Shown here one piece after another: positions 54,119 to 64,000 of a stretch of 64,000 nt of DNA. The stretch's first letter is position 1, and each line of letters begins with the position of its first letter. Source of the stretch: Leishmania martiniquensis (Eukaryota; Euglenozoa; Kinetoplastea; Trypanosomatida; Trypanosomatidae); NCBI RefSeq assembly GCF_017916325.1, contig NC_090171.1, positions 512,501 to 576,500 of the forward strand, written 5' to 3'. The notes beneath the pieces were generated by a model. It worked only from the letters and a program-made list of their open reading frames with translations. It made no database searches and was not told the DNA's origin. A program made the position numbers and the translations under genes.

Positions 54119-56238
54119 CTTCCCTATGCTGTGTGCCCCTATTACGCGTGTGGGGGGGGGGGGCGGAGGGATGGAGAGGAAAGGGAAGGGAAGGGAGGGG
54201 AGAGAGGGAAAAGGGGGGAGGCGTCGCTGTGGGGACGAGGTTCGAGGAGGCGGTCGTGTACCCGTATGGAGAAGAATGAGCGCTGGAGACCAAAACGCAG
54301 GAACGAAGGAAGGAAACAAGACGAAACACAAATGGCACAGGGGGCGGAAAGAGTCACTATCGAGCGCCCTCGCGAGATTCCTCTGCCGAGTTCGAGAGAA
54401 TGGAGAGACCAAAGCAATACAGAAAAGACCCCCAAAGGAGAAGACGTCGCTCGCCTGTCACGGTGGACGCCTCAAGCACACACAAGCAGACAATCAGAGA
54501 GGGAGAACCGACAAGGATAAGCCCCCGAAGGACACGACACGCAAGAGCCGCAGCTCACAAGGGAACCTCAACAAGCGCAGCAGCAACCACAGCACGGCAG
54601 GGAGAGGCTGCGGAGGAGGCGTGGTTGGCTTCGGAGGAGAGGAGGGTGGGAGGAAGGGCAGGTGGCTAAGAGAAAGGGATCCCTTTGGTGTGAGAGCACC
54701 CTACTCCGCCTTCTTGACTCTCCCAGAGCAGCAACGCGGAGGGAGGGGGGCAAGAGGGCTGCAAACACGCTCTCAAGTAGTAGCAACACCAGCGTCAGGG
54801 AATAAAACTCGCGCAGCTCGCCGTGGCACAGATTAAAAACTTTCAAACAGTCAGAGATGCAGGTAGAGGAGGAGGAGGTCCGATGGCCGGACCGGCTGAC
54901 GTTCAGACACAGACACACGCACGATGGATGGGGAGGGGGGGGAACATTAAATGCACAAAGGAAAAAGTGGAAAAAGAATGATGCTGATGGTGGGGAGGGG
55001 GGGCACACCCGTCCACCTGTATTCAAAACGAGGCCCTGCCGTCGTCGCTCACCGACACCCGGCAAAAGAAAAGAATCTGAGCGCGCGTATGGAAGAAAGC
55101 GGCACAACAGCAGAAAGAGGACGCTGCGAGAGAGGCCACCACGCCAGATCGAGGCGATACACCAAAACAGTGAGCGAATAAATGCGGGGAACGATAACAC
55201 ACACAAAAAAACGCGGCGCGGCACCTCCAATAAACGCTCGTCACACACAGCGCCAGCAGGTGTACCTGGAAGCGGCACCACTCTTCTCTAAGTCCTCTTA
55301 TTTCGTCCTATGGTGCCTTCCTGCTCGGATGCCAAACGAAGCCCGACGCAGAAAACAGAGAAGAGAGGAAAGGCGACTCAGGAAAACGTTGTCACTGCTG
55401 CCAGCTGATTTCCCTCTCCACCGGCAATTCTGACGCGATTGAAGCTTTTGAAAGCGTGGCGCATTCGCCACGTATACGCTACCTTTGCAGGAGGGGGACA
55501 CGCTTGGCTGAGATGAGGGGCGGCTTTAAGTGAATGTCTGTGGCACAAGTGTTGAAGGTTTGTACCCTCGTGCGCAGCCGCCTCCGTGTGCCTTTACGTT
55601 CCCACCAGGGCCTGTGTGATCGAAATCAGCTTGCGCGTACGGCTTGCATGGGGCTTCATTGTGTGACCAAAGCCGAGCAGTAGGGTGGACGATGGTGCGG
55701 TAAAGGTATTGAAATAGAAGAGGAGAAGGATTCTGTGTAGCATGCGCTGGCGAGGCGCCGTCACGCGCTTCGCAACGTCAGTGCATCAACGCAGCACTTG
55801 GACGTTTTTGCACCAGCAGCCCATGAAACGCTGAGGTTAGCACCTCCTTGTTAGCTGCATAGATGTGCGCCAGCGGCAAGGCACGGAAGGAGGAGTGCAA
55901 GGAGAGCAAGCAAAGCGAGAAGCACGCTGAGGCGAAGAAAACATGGACAGAACGCCCGTCCCGCCTTTTCCCCCAGGCCTAACCACAGCGGTACTCTGAG
56001 GGCCTCTGGAAGGCATGCACACGAGGAGGAACTCTTCTTGTACTGCTGGTTGTCCGGGAAAGGAGCTGGCGCGGCACCTGGCGTTAGTCGATTTCAAATT
56101 GAGTGCCGCGCGCGGCTTGCTGCAGAGCCCCCGATCGAACGTTCGTGCATCGCACACGTAGAATGATTTTTACATCCTTCACAGGGCGGAGGCAGCCGAC
56201 TCGGAGGCGGTGCCCCCCCCTCTCCACCCACTTCCAGT
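54119..56238. other. Intergenic region upstream of VPS13-like gene
   Basis: About 2.1 kb. Immediately upstream of the VPS13-like ATG is a long purine tract on the plus strand (54151-54232). Further on are G-rich patches near 54610-54660 and 54925-55005, and a small hairpin at 55455-55472 (CGTGGCG, loop CATT, CGCCACG). No coding region is supported. Confidence 0.55.
54131..54232 (-). promoter_or_regulatory. Candidate trans-splice acceptor of the VPS13-like gene
   Basis: On the minus strand an almost uninterrupted pyrimidine tract of about 80 nt (54151-54232) is followed by TAG at 54139-54141 and CACAG near 54131. Splicing here would leave a 5' UTR of only about 12-21 nt before the ATG at 54118. 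It also supports that ATG, because the upstream open frame would be removed. Confidence 0.6.
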
Positions 56239-56706
56239 CTAGGACCACATATTTCTAGTGAAGAGGTGCGAAGACAGCACCTCCTTGAAGTTGTCCATGG
56301 AGACGTGTCCAGCCGCGTCACCTGCAGCGGCAATCACGGCTTCCTGCTCAGCTGTAAGACCGCTGCCGCCTGTGCTCACATTGCATACAGAGGAAGCTGC
56401 TGCAAGGTTTCGGCATGTATTGCGCAGCTGTGCGACCGTGATCCAGCGCTGCGCCGTGACATCAATCATTTCGAACATCGTCTCAAGATCCCGCTCTGTG
56501 AAGAGCGATGAGGAGACCTTTTCCTCGCGAATCTTTCGCACTTCTTCGGCGAGGAAGGTGCGCGGATCATCAGGCCGATGATAGAGGACGAGTTGCAGCA
56601 GATGCCCAAAGAGCTCGCTCAGCTTGTGGTCCTGAATGTAGCGGTGGGTGAGCTTCACAGGGTCCACTGAGCCGTCGACGGAGCTGTTAGACTCGACAGC
56701 TGGCAT
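56239..56706 (-). CDS. EFCAB10: EFCAB10-like protein with RIIa/DPY30-type docking domain
   Basis: A 155-residue protein from an ATG. Residues 20-60 (THRYIQDHKLSELFGHLLQL, then YHRPDDPRTFL) match the dimerisation-docking helices of the RIIa/DPY30 class, including the RP-x-x-PR-x-F/Y signature of EFCAB10. Residues 68-105 hold an EF-hand-like helix-loop-helix (DLETMFEMIDVTAQRWITVAQL) whose loop lacks most calcium ligands. A second helical pair (SMDNFKEVLSSHLF) ends the protein. Human EFCAB10 has the same order and a similar length. Proteins of this class dock onto axonemal A-kinase-anchor-like helices, so a flagellar location is a fair inference. Confidence 0.84.
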   Translation of the reverse strand: MPAVESNSSVDGSVDPVKLTHRYIQDHKLSELFGHLLQLVLYHRPDDPRTFLAEEVRKIREEKVSSSLFTERDLETMFEMIDVTAQRWITVAQLRNTCRNLAAASSVCNVSTGGSGLTAEQEAVIAAAGDAAGHVSMDNFKEVLSSHLFTRNMWS

Positions 56707-57984
56707 GAGCTACGAGAGAAGAAACAATGGTGATGAGAATACAGAGCAGGTGATAGAGGCCGCAGAAGGCTCTCTTGTATGCGGCGTCGACGTTCGGATG
56801 AAGCGGCAAGAGTGCGGAAGGGAAGAGTTCACGTAGAGTGACGCGCCGGTCAAAGCCGCCAGAATCTGGGAGAGTTCCACACGGAAGATGAGGGGTGAAA
56901 AGGGCGCCCTTCAATTCTGCTACTTGCTGCGTATCAGCAGAGCAGCGCTTCCGAAGGTTCAGCACTTGCAATCCTGCAACCGTGAGCGAACGAGCACCAA
57001 ACACAACAATAACCTTGTTTCGAGCACTATTCCAGCAGCACAACTTCACTGTGCGCACCGTTGCTCTCAGACAGTAAGCGACGAACAAACAAGTGAAGAG
57101 ACAGCTAAAAGATTCTGCATTTTCCGTCATAATGATTTTGTGTACCACGCCAATCAGTAGAGCGTGTGAAGGTGACGCGGCAACTTCTACAGAGGGCTTC
57201 GAGTTCCGCTGCTACGGCTTTAACGCTCTTTCGAGCCTCAACGAAGATTCCCATGCGGAACCTGCGATGAGTGAAGTAAATAAGTATTTCAAAACGTAAC
57301 CAAAAAAAAGGAGGGGCACAGAGAGCAAACTGAAAGTGAAAGGAAGGTGAGGGAGGGTGGTGAGTGGAAGTGGTGGCGATGGAGAGAAAGATACGCCGAC
57401 GTTCATCCTCAGCCATACGATCCTCGCCAGCGGTCACCTCTCAGCTTGGCAGGGACAAAAGGAAATAAGGCAATCGACAAGAGAAGGTGCCACCTTCGCC
57501 TTCCCCCCCTCGGATACACACATTCCATTCGCCCGCGGATAGGAAAGATGGGAGCAGAGCAGGTGGCAAGCAGAGCGCGTTGAAACAACAACAAAAAATC
57601 AGTTTATCTGCGCGTGGGTGTGTTTGTCGTTGACCGTGTATAACGCGTTCACCAGCTAGTGGTCTGTTGGCAGCTGCGCAGCGGAAGTCCGCCCAGAGCT
57701 AACAGCAGTTCGACAACGCGGAAGAGCAGACGAGAATACAAGAAATCACTGCCACTGCAACGCTGCGCCTGTCAGTTCGCATACCTCCACAAAGAAACAG
57801 CCGCGTTGTGGCCCTTACGCAGCGTACGAAGAAAGCGAATAAGGAAGTGAAAAGGTCCAGCCGATGGGTGCACGCGTGCATGCCGAACACTCCTGGCACC
57901 TATGCACATGCACGCGCACACACTATCATTGCGTTGGGTGGGGGGAGGGTACCGTGTCTCGCTCTTGAGAGTCGACAGGCCACA
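56707..57984. other. Intergenic region
   Basis: About 1.3 kb with no supported gene. Plus-strand purine-rich stretches near 57301-57385 could be pyrimidine signals in the leftward transcript. Base composition is more AT-rich than most of the window around 56990-57300. Confidence 0.5.
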
Positions 57985-59937
57985 TCAAAGGGTAGCGACG
58001 TCCCCGTCACGGCGCCGCCGCATCCGCTGCCTCGTCAGCTCCCACTTCAGGCAACTCAGCCGATGCTCCATGGCGAGCTGATCCGTGATGTCACGCTCCG
58101 CAGCCGCTGTCGACAACGTAGCGGTGCTGTCATCAAGCAGCTTGTACTTAGAGCGAACAGCGGTGGTGAGAAACACTGGGCGAAGAGCACTGCTGAGGAG
58201 GGAAGGTAGTGCGCTTGCGCGCGGCGGCGACGGCGCCACGCGTTCTGCCACCATAGACGTCATGCGATGCCGGGATAAGAAAATGGGTGTCGTGACGGAG
58301 AGGGCAGATCCGAGGGACGTGCCACACTCGGCAGATGCCGAACGTAGCTGTCCGTCCCAGGCCTCGCGTGACGAAGTGCTGCGTGCGGGGGTAAAGCACC
58401 CGGAGTGCGACCACTCGCATGGCATGCTATACATGCGCCCCGTATGAGGGCTCTCACGGCGAAGACACACACCAGCGGTGGTGGAGTCCCGCCAGGACTC
58501 TTCGAAGAGCAGCTGCGGGGGCGCGCCGCTCCCACGCACCGGGGTGGCGCTGGGACGCGCAAACGGGGCGAATGGACGTATGTGAGTATCGGTGCAAGGA
58601 AGGATGCCGTATGTGGGGCGTTGAAATGACGCGTCAAGACCGATAGGGTTGTCCGTATCACAAGAAGAAGCGCGTCGTTCGGACGGCGACGAAATTTCTG
58701 TAACCGAGTCGCTTTGCACTTCGCCCGTTGATGGGAATACGATCGCCTCGGGCGTGGCTGTGGTGGAGGTGCAGCACTCGGCATTCTCCGCAGCTGTCAC
58801 TATGCGTTCCAAGTGCATGCATGGGGGAGGGGAGGGGTGCTGCGCAGCAGCACTCACAGGGCTGGTGACGCGGTTAGCATCGAGCGCGCTGTGAAGCAGT
58901 CCTACATAGCTAGAGGAGCCCGCTTCGTTTGAGTGGATTCGGCTGGGGGTGAGGGCATCGTCGACTGAGTGGTGCGGTGGGGAAAGCACTTCAGCAGCCG
59001 CCCGCTGCCATCGATGAGTCTGCACTGGCCCCACCTTTGCCTCCATCGGCGCGGGCCCGTTCGGGTGCGATGGCGGGCTGTCCCGCGCCGAGGGGACCGC
59101 CAAAGAGTCATGCGACGTCTGAGACTCTGAAAAGGTGATAGTCGAGCCGGTCGAGGTGGTGGAGGGAAAGCGATGCAGCGGGGCCGCGTAACCGGCATGC
59201 GCAGGCTGCTCGGACGTGGGGGACGAGACCCAGGCGCCTGTGCAAGACACACTGTAGGAGTTCGCTGCGGTGGGCGCGGTGGCGTAGGTCGCTGCGCGGG
59301 GTGCCCTGAGCGTAGCAGCAACCGCAGGAACGGAAGACTTGTTCCCCACGTCATCGGTGCATAATGTCGAGGTGAATGGCCCGACAGCGATCTTGGCTTC
59401 CGGCGCTGAGAAATCCATGGGAATGGTCGAGGTTAACGTCTGTGCAGGTTGTATAGATGGCGATGGTGTGGGCCGTGCGTCCGCCTGAGAGAGAGACGCC
59501 ACGGTGCTCCTTGCCTGCTGGGAGGGAACCACAGGCCGACTCGCAGTTGCGGCGGAGGATCTTGCCACACATCCTGCCGCATCCAGTGCTTGCGCCTCCC
59601 GCGCAAGGCGGCGCTCGCGCACAGCAGCCAGACGCCCCTCCAGGGACAGTGGCCCTGCATGATCTGAGGATGTGTTCGCAGACCCTCCTTCCTTGTTGTC
59701 GCTCGCGGCGCTAAGCGCGTCTGGGTCGAGCACGCGAAGCGAGCCTTTCTCGACACGTCGCGTGCTACATCCTTGCGATGAGGCAAGAACACCGGTTGTC
59801 CTTGTATCCTGCGCTGGATTAGAAACTGAAGCTTGGGTGCGGTGGGGCTGCAGGGCGGGCACGCCCGGTTTGCAACCCACCGAGCTGTTGCCGGCTTTTA
59901 AGGAAAGCATGTTGCTGTGTGTAGCGCGTGCACTCAT
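57985..59937 (-). CDS. Low-complexity hypothetical protein
   Basis: A 650-residue protein that I do not recognise. The frame is open to 60093, where it starts with GTG. The first ATG is at 59937, so I start there. Composition is dominated by Ser, Ala, Pro and Thr, suggesting disorder. A short charged helix near residues 115-130 (LEGRLAAVRERRLAREAQAL) and a basic C-terminal helix (MEHRLSCLKWELTRQRMRRR, then RRDGDVATL) are the only ordered-looking parts and could be binding sites. No signal peptide or membrane segment is seen. Its length in a collinear position, between the EFCAB10-like and kelch genes, supports a real gene. Confidence 0.7.
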   Translation of the reverse strand: MSARATHSNMLSLKAGNSSVGCKPGVPALQPHRTQASVSNPAQDTRTTGVLASSQGCSTRRVEKGSLRVLDPDALSAASDNKEGGSANTSSDHAGPLSLEGRLAAVRERRLAREAQALDAAGCVARSSAATASRPVVPSQQARSTVASLSQADARPTPSPSIQPAQTLTSTIPMDFSAPEAKIAVGPFTSTLCTDDVGNKSSVPAVAATLRAPRAATYATAPTAANSYSVSCTGAWVSSPTSEQPAHAGYAAPLHRFPSTTSTGSTITFSESQTSHDSLAVPSARDSPPSHPNGPAPMEAKVGPVQTHRWQRAAAEVLSPPHHSVDDALTPSRIHSNEAGSSSYVGLLHSALDANRVTSPVSAAAQHPSPPPCMHLERIVTAAENAECCTSTTATPEAIVFPSTGEVQSDSVTEISSPSERRASSCDTDNPIGLDASFQRPTYGILPCTDTHIRPFAPFARPSATPVRGSGAPPQLLFEESWRDSTTAGVCLRRESPHTGRMYSMPCEWSHSGCFTPARSTSSREAWDGQLRSASAECGTSLGSALSVTTPIFLSRHRMTSMVAERVAPSPPRASALPSLLSSALRPVFLTTAVRSKYKLLDDSTATLSTAAAERDITDQLAMEHRLSCLKWELTRQRMRRRRDGDVATL

Positions 59938-60760
59938 CACGTGTGGTGCGCGAATGGTAGCTGCTCTCCCCCTCCCTCCTGAAAAGTGCTTGTCCACACT
60001 CGCAGGAGCAAGGACAGGAAGCGACAGGGTGCCCTGGTAGCATAGAGGAAGAGACAGAGAGCGGAATGGATGGCAGCCGTCCGTCGCATGCACGCCATAA
60101 ACTCAGAGGTAAGGCCAGACGGTGAAGTAGGAAAGCCTCCTGCGACTCCGCGGCAACGCTGATGGGAACGAACTACGAGAGCCCTAAGAGATGGGCCTCG
60201 CACACACAAAAAAGCCGTAGCCGCCGTGGCGGCTAACTGCCCTGCTCACCCCTTCTATTAGGCCAGCCCAACAGATGTGCGGCCACGGGAGGGGTGAAAT
60301 TCGAGCAAAGAAAGGGTGAGGACGGACCCGAGAGAGAGGGATACACCGAGAGAGAAGAGCAGAACGAATAGGCGTGTATACAAACATATGTACATTTATG
60401 TGAACACAACTCGTCTATCGGCGTGTAGCCAACACACACACACACAATGAGCACAGCAGCAATGCAAAAAAAAAGGATGCAAACAAACAAAACAATTTAT
60501 TTCGTTTCTGCACCGTTTGCTCGTTTCCACAGAAAAAAAGAGGAAAACCCACGAAGACACCCGTGGCGCACACGTTCGAGTGGCTGCGCGTACGATCGCG
60601 CCCGTTACCGCCCGGTAGAGAGAGCAGAGGGGCGCGGAAACACTAGTCGTCCCTTTCTCACCCTCTCCCTGGAGGGGATTCGCCGTCGCTTCGGCGTTCC
60701 GATACATCTTTGCCTAAGCACAAGTGGCCAAATGCGGACCACCTCCGCTTCCATGAGTGG
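59938..60760. other. Intergenic region
   Basis: About 820 bp with a CA repeat at about 60431-60447 and A-rich patches near 60465-60500 and 60530-60545. No gene is supported. Confidence 0.55.
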
Positions 60761-63700
60761 TCACTTCAGAGAGTGGTACACGACCATGCCACTTACCGTC
60801 ATCTGCGCAAACCGTGACGCTGACGTTGGCGATGGCACTGCGGCCGCCCCGACGCTGTAAGGAACGGGCGTACGAGGAACTTGGTAGGCCTGCGATGAGC
60901 CCACGAAATGTAGTTCTGGGGCGAGCAGAAGACCCGCTATGCCGCTAACTGGGATGCCCTTCATCTTGGACTCCGCTTGACTTGCAAGATACAGCAAGTA
61001 CGCACCGTCACCGGTGCGCACGAGGCTTCGGAGAAAGCGCCAACGGAGCTGCGCTCGGCGCCGGCTAATCTCGTAGGGGTCTCCATCTCCTCCGAGGCGC
61101 GCCAAGGAGCGTCTCAGCAGAGCGTGGGGCGCCAGGTTACGGAAATCGAGCCCCGTCTCGGCGATCCCTCCGGCCAGCTTATGGATGGAGGAATCGTGGA
61201 AGATGGCAGCGGGCATTCGCTCCCTCCCCCCATCCCGTCTTCCCTTCATGCGGAGACGCTCAAATCCTACGCGCGTGATCTGCGCTTCCGACAAAAATGG
61301 CATGAACACATCGGGGGCAACAGCGCTTGTTGACGGCAGCGACACGGACCGTTTGGCCACCTTCGCTTTCGCATCCTCCATCACGCCGGCCTTTTCCTTT
61401 GGCTTTGAGTCCTTCGATCGCCACTCCTGCTTAGTGTCGCTGCTGCCCTTCGTCTTCGCCGCCGTGGACAACGTGGTCTGTTGCTGCGATTGCTGTTTCT
61501 GCAGATCGCTGTCGTCGAGGACGTCGAGCCCGTGTTCCTCGAAAAAGTCTCGCAGCCGCCTCTTCGGTGCCTCCGCCTGCGTCACTGCGGCCGCAGCAGC
61601 GTCTAGCTTAAGCTGCTCCTCGTAGGTTATCCAGACGGCCGACTTGGCAGTGTTATACGGGCGACTGTTGCCCGCGAACGGCTCCGACAAGTAAAAGCTT
61701 CCCATGAGGGATTCTGATTCGTCGTTGCTGTCCTCGTCGCGCGCGGTTGTACCGAGCAGGGAGGGCATGCCTTGGGCGCCCGATACCGTCGTCTTCTGCA
61801 GCTGACGCGCCCTGCTGAGCTGTCGAAGACGTCGCCGATTTCGTTCCTCAAGCATGGCATCCTTCAGCCGCTCCGACAGCCACCGCCGCTGGTCGGCGTA
61901 ATAGCTCTGTGACCACTTCTGCACATCTTTCGGCGTTCGGAAGACCGCAACAGGGATGCTGGTGTACGGCAGCAGCGACTCCTTCTGCATGCTGTTGCCC
62001 GGAGCAAACTGTAGGGCAAAGCGGTGATAGTTGCTGTTTGTGCGTCCACTCGGCAGCGTTGGGAGCAGATACGACTTGCGCTCCTCCCCGCCACCGGTGA
62101 GTCGCCGCTCGGCATCGTCGTCGTCGTCACTATCCCTGCCACTGCGCGAGTTCACTAGACCCTTCAGTTCCTTCTGTTGTGCGGGCGACGCCCTGCTGCG
62201 ACAGTGCCGCTGCGCCGAGTATGCGGTGCTCGAGGCGCCGCAGATCACAGAGCTCGAGTCATCATCGAAATCGTCGCCACCGTAGTCGTCGTCCGTGGCA
62301 CCGTGATCGCCGAAAGAGGATAATGAGCGTCGAGCGCCCGCGTTTGCAGTGCATCGTCCGCGAAGCGAATCTGAGCGCGGCCGCGGCCCCGTACTGGTTG
62401 TGGGCAATGGCGCATTGTACCCTAGCCGAGTAAGCATCGGTACAAACATGAACATCGCGTAGTCCGTCGGCTCCGTCAGCCCACCGTGTAAGACGACGTA
62501 CTGAAGAGGTCGCAGCTTCCCCGATTTTGCCGGTTCATCGCGCACCGCCACGAGCGTGTACTTCCGCATGAACTCAGGGGCATTATCAAAGGAGAAGAGG
62601 CGGCGGTACAGCGATGCTCCGAGGTGGACGGCCGTATTGGCGTCGTTGTTACCGGGGGCCGTGCTGGAGCGGGTCACCGCCGACCGTGGCCACGGCATGC
62701 TCGAGAACGTAGAGCTTTTTCGTGCCCATGGCAATGATTGATGTGGGAGCAAAGACGAGTGCCGGGACGAGAAGTCCCTGAGGCTTTGGACTGAGGAAAT
62801 GCTGTTCATGGGCAGCACGCCGCCGCTAGTGGGCGACGGATGCCCGAGCGACTTTCGTTGCGAGGCGCTCTCGCTGACGGCGGCGGCAGGAACGACCGCA
62901 CTGTTGCGCAGTGCTAGTCGCTCCATCCTCTCCCGCACCGTTCGATTTACTGCGTTCAGCTCCGCCATCAGCTTTCGCGGCAAGCTGCACGGCACGAGTG
63001 ACCACGACATGCTCGTTAAATCCAACACGAGAAAGCCATACTTGTTCAGCGGCACGGGGGGCAACTCGACTCCCGCTGAGGAGGAGCTTGGCGTCATTGT
63101 ATCTTCGTCACTGCTGATATCCGTCACCGTCGACGGAAGAGGGAACATCCAGCTCTGCAGAAGCGGGTCATACAGGCCGCCGCCACTGGGGATGAGAAGA
63201 TGCAGCAGTGATTCCCACGTGTTTTCGATGCGAAACGGCAGCGGGCTCTGTGGTGCGGTGGTTGTGTCCACTCGTCGCCAAACGAACGTCGAGGGATGAA
63301 AGAGGTGCACGTGTGGGGTGGGGGAGGTATCATCCTCCATCACATCTGCCTCCATCAACCCCAGGACCACCACCGTCTCGGAGGGGGCAAAGTACGCTGC
63401 CGTTACGAGCTGCAGATGCTGCGCGTTGACGGAGTGGGGCGGTGGCACCCCAGTCCAGACGCGGTTGCGTACATCGAATAAGTGGCCAAGATAGATGTTT
63501 TGCTCGCGTTGATGGATGCCGCCAAGGACGAGGAGACTATCCAGGGGAGGGATGTGTATCATACTGTGCAAAAACACCGGGCCGGGCCCCTGCGACCGCT
63601 CGCGGCTCATCTTCTCCCACCGGACTGTTTCAATGTCGTAGGCGAAGAGGTCATCGAACACCTCGAGCTGGCGGTGGCCACCATGAATGTACATTTTGCT

Positions 63701-64000
63701 ACCGATGAGAGTGGCCGCGTGATTGGCGCGGCCACGCGGCACCACACCGACGCCACGGATCTCACGCCAGAGCAGCGTTCGCTTCTCATGGCAGAAGATG
63801 TGATTGCTGTATTGCCCTTTGCTGTTCACTCCACCAAAGATGTACATCTCTTGGTGGTAGCACACCCCGGCGTGGCCCATTTTGGGCAAGCCACCTTTTT
63901 TCTCCGGAAACACACTTCCCCGCATGCCGATGAGAGAGTGCGTTCGAGCCGGACCAGCAGAATTGCTCACAGGGGCCCCATCGCCACCGTTCTTGAGCTG
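60761..64000 (-). CDS. Kelch-repeat protein, 5' end beyond window
   Basis: The visible part is 1079 codons. The frame stays open from the window edge (reading QLKNGGDGAP upstream of position 63970), and the first codon after that is GTG, so the true start is probably outside. An in-frame ATG at 63925 is possible but would begin just before the first kelch blade. Kelch motifs in the first 250 visible residues include MYIFGG, MYIHGG and LLVLGG, each followed by a Trp-containing strand (LLWREI, VRWEKM, RVWTGV). They predict a beta-propeller for protein binding. The remainder is long, charged and low-complexity, with an Asp-rich run (DDDYGGDDFDDDSSS) and a Gln/Lys-rich stretch. A final ordered-looking region near the C-terminus includes LRRSLARLGGDGDPYEISRR. 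No BTB or F-box is visible. The partner is unknown. Confidence 0.85.
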   Translation of the reverse strand, partial: QLKNGGDGAPVSNSAGPARTHSLIGMRGSVFPEKKGGLPKMGHAGVCYHQEMYIFGGVNSKGQYSNHIFCHEKRTLLWREIRGVGVVPRGRANHAATLIGSKMYIHGGHRQLEVFDDLFAYDIETVRWEKMSRERSQGPGPVFLHSMIHIPPLDSLLVLGGIHQREQNIYLGHLFDVRNRVWTGVPPPHSVNAQHLQLVTAAYFAPSETVVVLGLMEADVMEDDTSPTPHVHLFHPSTFVWRRVDTTTAPQSPLPFRIENTWESLLHLLIPSGGGLYDPLLQSWMFPLPSTVTDISSDEDTMTPSSSSAGVELPPVPLNKYGFLVLDLTSMSWSLVPCSLPRKLMAELNAVNRTVRERMERLALRNSAVVPAAAVSESASQRKSLGHPSPTSGGVLPMNSISSVQSLRDFSSRHSSLLPHQSLPWARKSSTFSSMPWPRSAVTRSSTAPGNNDANTAVHLGASLYRRLFSFDNAPEFMRKYTLVAVRDEPAKSGKLRPLQYVVLHGGLTEPTDYAMFMFVPMLTRLGYNAPLPTTSTGPRPRSDSLRGRCTANAGARRSLSSFGDHGATDDDYGGDDFDDDSSSVICGASSTAYSAQRHCRSRASPAQQKELKGLVNSRSGRDSDDDDDAERRLTGGGEERKSYLLPTLPSGRTNSNYHRFALQFAPGNSMQKESLLPYTSIPVAVFRTPKDVQKWSQSYYADQRRWLSERLKDAMLEERNRRRLRQLSRARQLQKTTVSGAQGMPSLLGTTARDEDSNDESESLMGSFYLSEPFAGNSRPYNTAKSAVWITYEEQLKLDAAAAAVTQAEAPKRRLRDFFEEHGLDVLDDSDLQKQQSQQQTTLSTAAKTKGSSDTKQEWRSKDSKPKEKAGVMEDAKAKVAKRSVSLPSTSAVAPDVFMPFLSEAQITRVGFERLRMKGRRDGGRERMPAAIFHDSSIHKLAGGIAETGLDFRNLAPHALLRRSLARLGGDGDPYEISRRRAQLRWRFLRSLVRTGDGAYLLYLASQAESKMKGIPVSGIAGLLLAPELHFVGSSQAYQVPRTPVPYSVGAAAVPSPTSASRFAQMTVSGMVVYHSLK

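Noticed and set aside
59938..60093. 52-codon N-terminal extension of the low-complexity protein
   Set aside because: It begins with GTG, and the first ATG is at 59937.

Overview
The window looks like nuclear DNA of a trypanosomatid, most likely Leishmania or a close relative in the Leishmaniinae. The protein genes are uninterrupted, including one of about 16.7 kb. They lie head to tail on one strand, with long gaps full of CA, TA and G/C microsatellites and pyrimidine tracts suited to spliced-leader trans-splicing. The tRNA-Tyr genes carry the 11-nt intron typical of trypanosomatids. As I recall, VCP, an adenylate kinase and EF-1 beta lie near one another on Leishmania chromosome 36, but I could not check synteny or species.

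Layout: one plus-strand gene (830-1558, a PARP-type plus PBZ zinc-finger protein) ends a rightward unit. Every other protein gene is on the minus strand, so a leftward unit runs from beyond the right edge down to an adenylate kinase at 6100. Between them lies a convergent strand-switch region (1559-6099). At its centre is a perfect inverted repeat with 265-bp arms and a 107-bp spacer. It holds two divergent identical tRNA pairs (Thr-AGT then Tyr-GTA on each side). This arrangement fits a Pol II termination zone with a Pol III cluster.

In order of increasing coordinate, the minus-strand genes are: adenylate kinase; VCP/p97/Cdc48; an inactive-looking trypsin-fold plus armadillo protein; a low-complexity protein with four copies of a YxPxKLxxVxxxL-type repeat; a small orphan; a CFAP36/BART-domain protein; two neighbouring mitochondrial-looking RanBP2-type zinc-finger array proteins (about 14 and 9 fingers); EF-1 beta; a giant VPS13-like lipid-transfer protein (5583 residues); an EFCAB10-like protein; a low-complexity protein; and a kelch-repeat protein cut by the right edge.

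The genes form no single pathway, as expected for a trypanosomatid polycistron. Themes are protein quality control (VCP), the flagellum (CFAP36-like, EFCAB10-like), putative mitochondrial RNA binding (zinc-finger pair), translation (EF-1 beta) and membrane lipid transport (VPS13-like). Start codons were set at the first suitable ATG; several longer open frames begin at GTG or TTG and were trimmed. No CRISPR array, intact retroelement or rRNA was seen.
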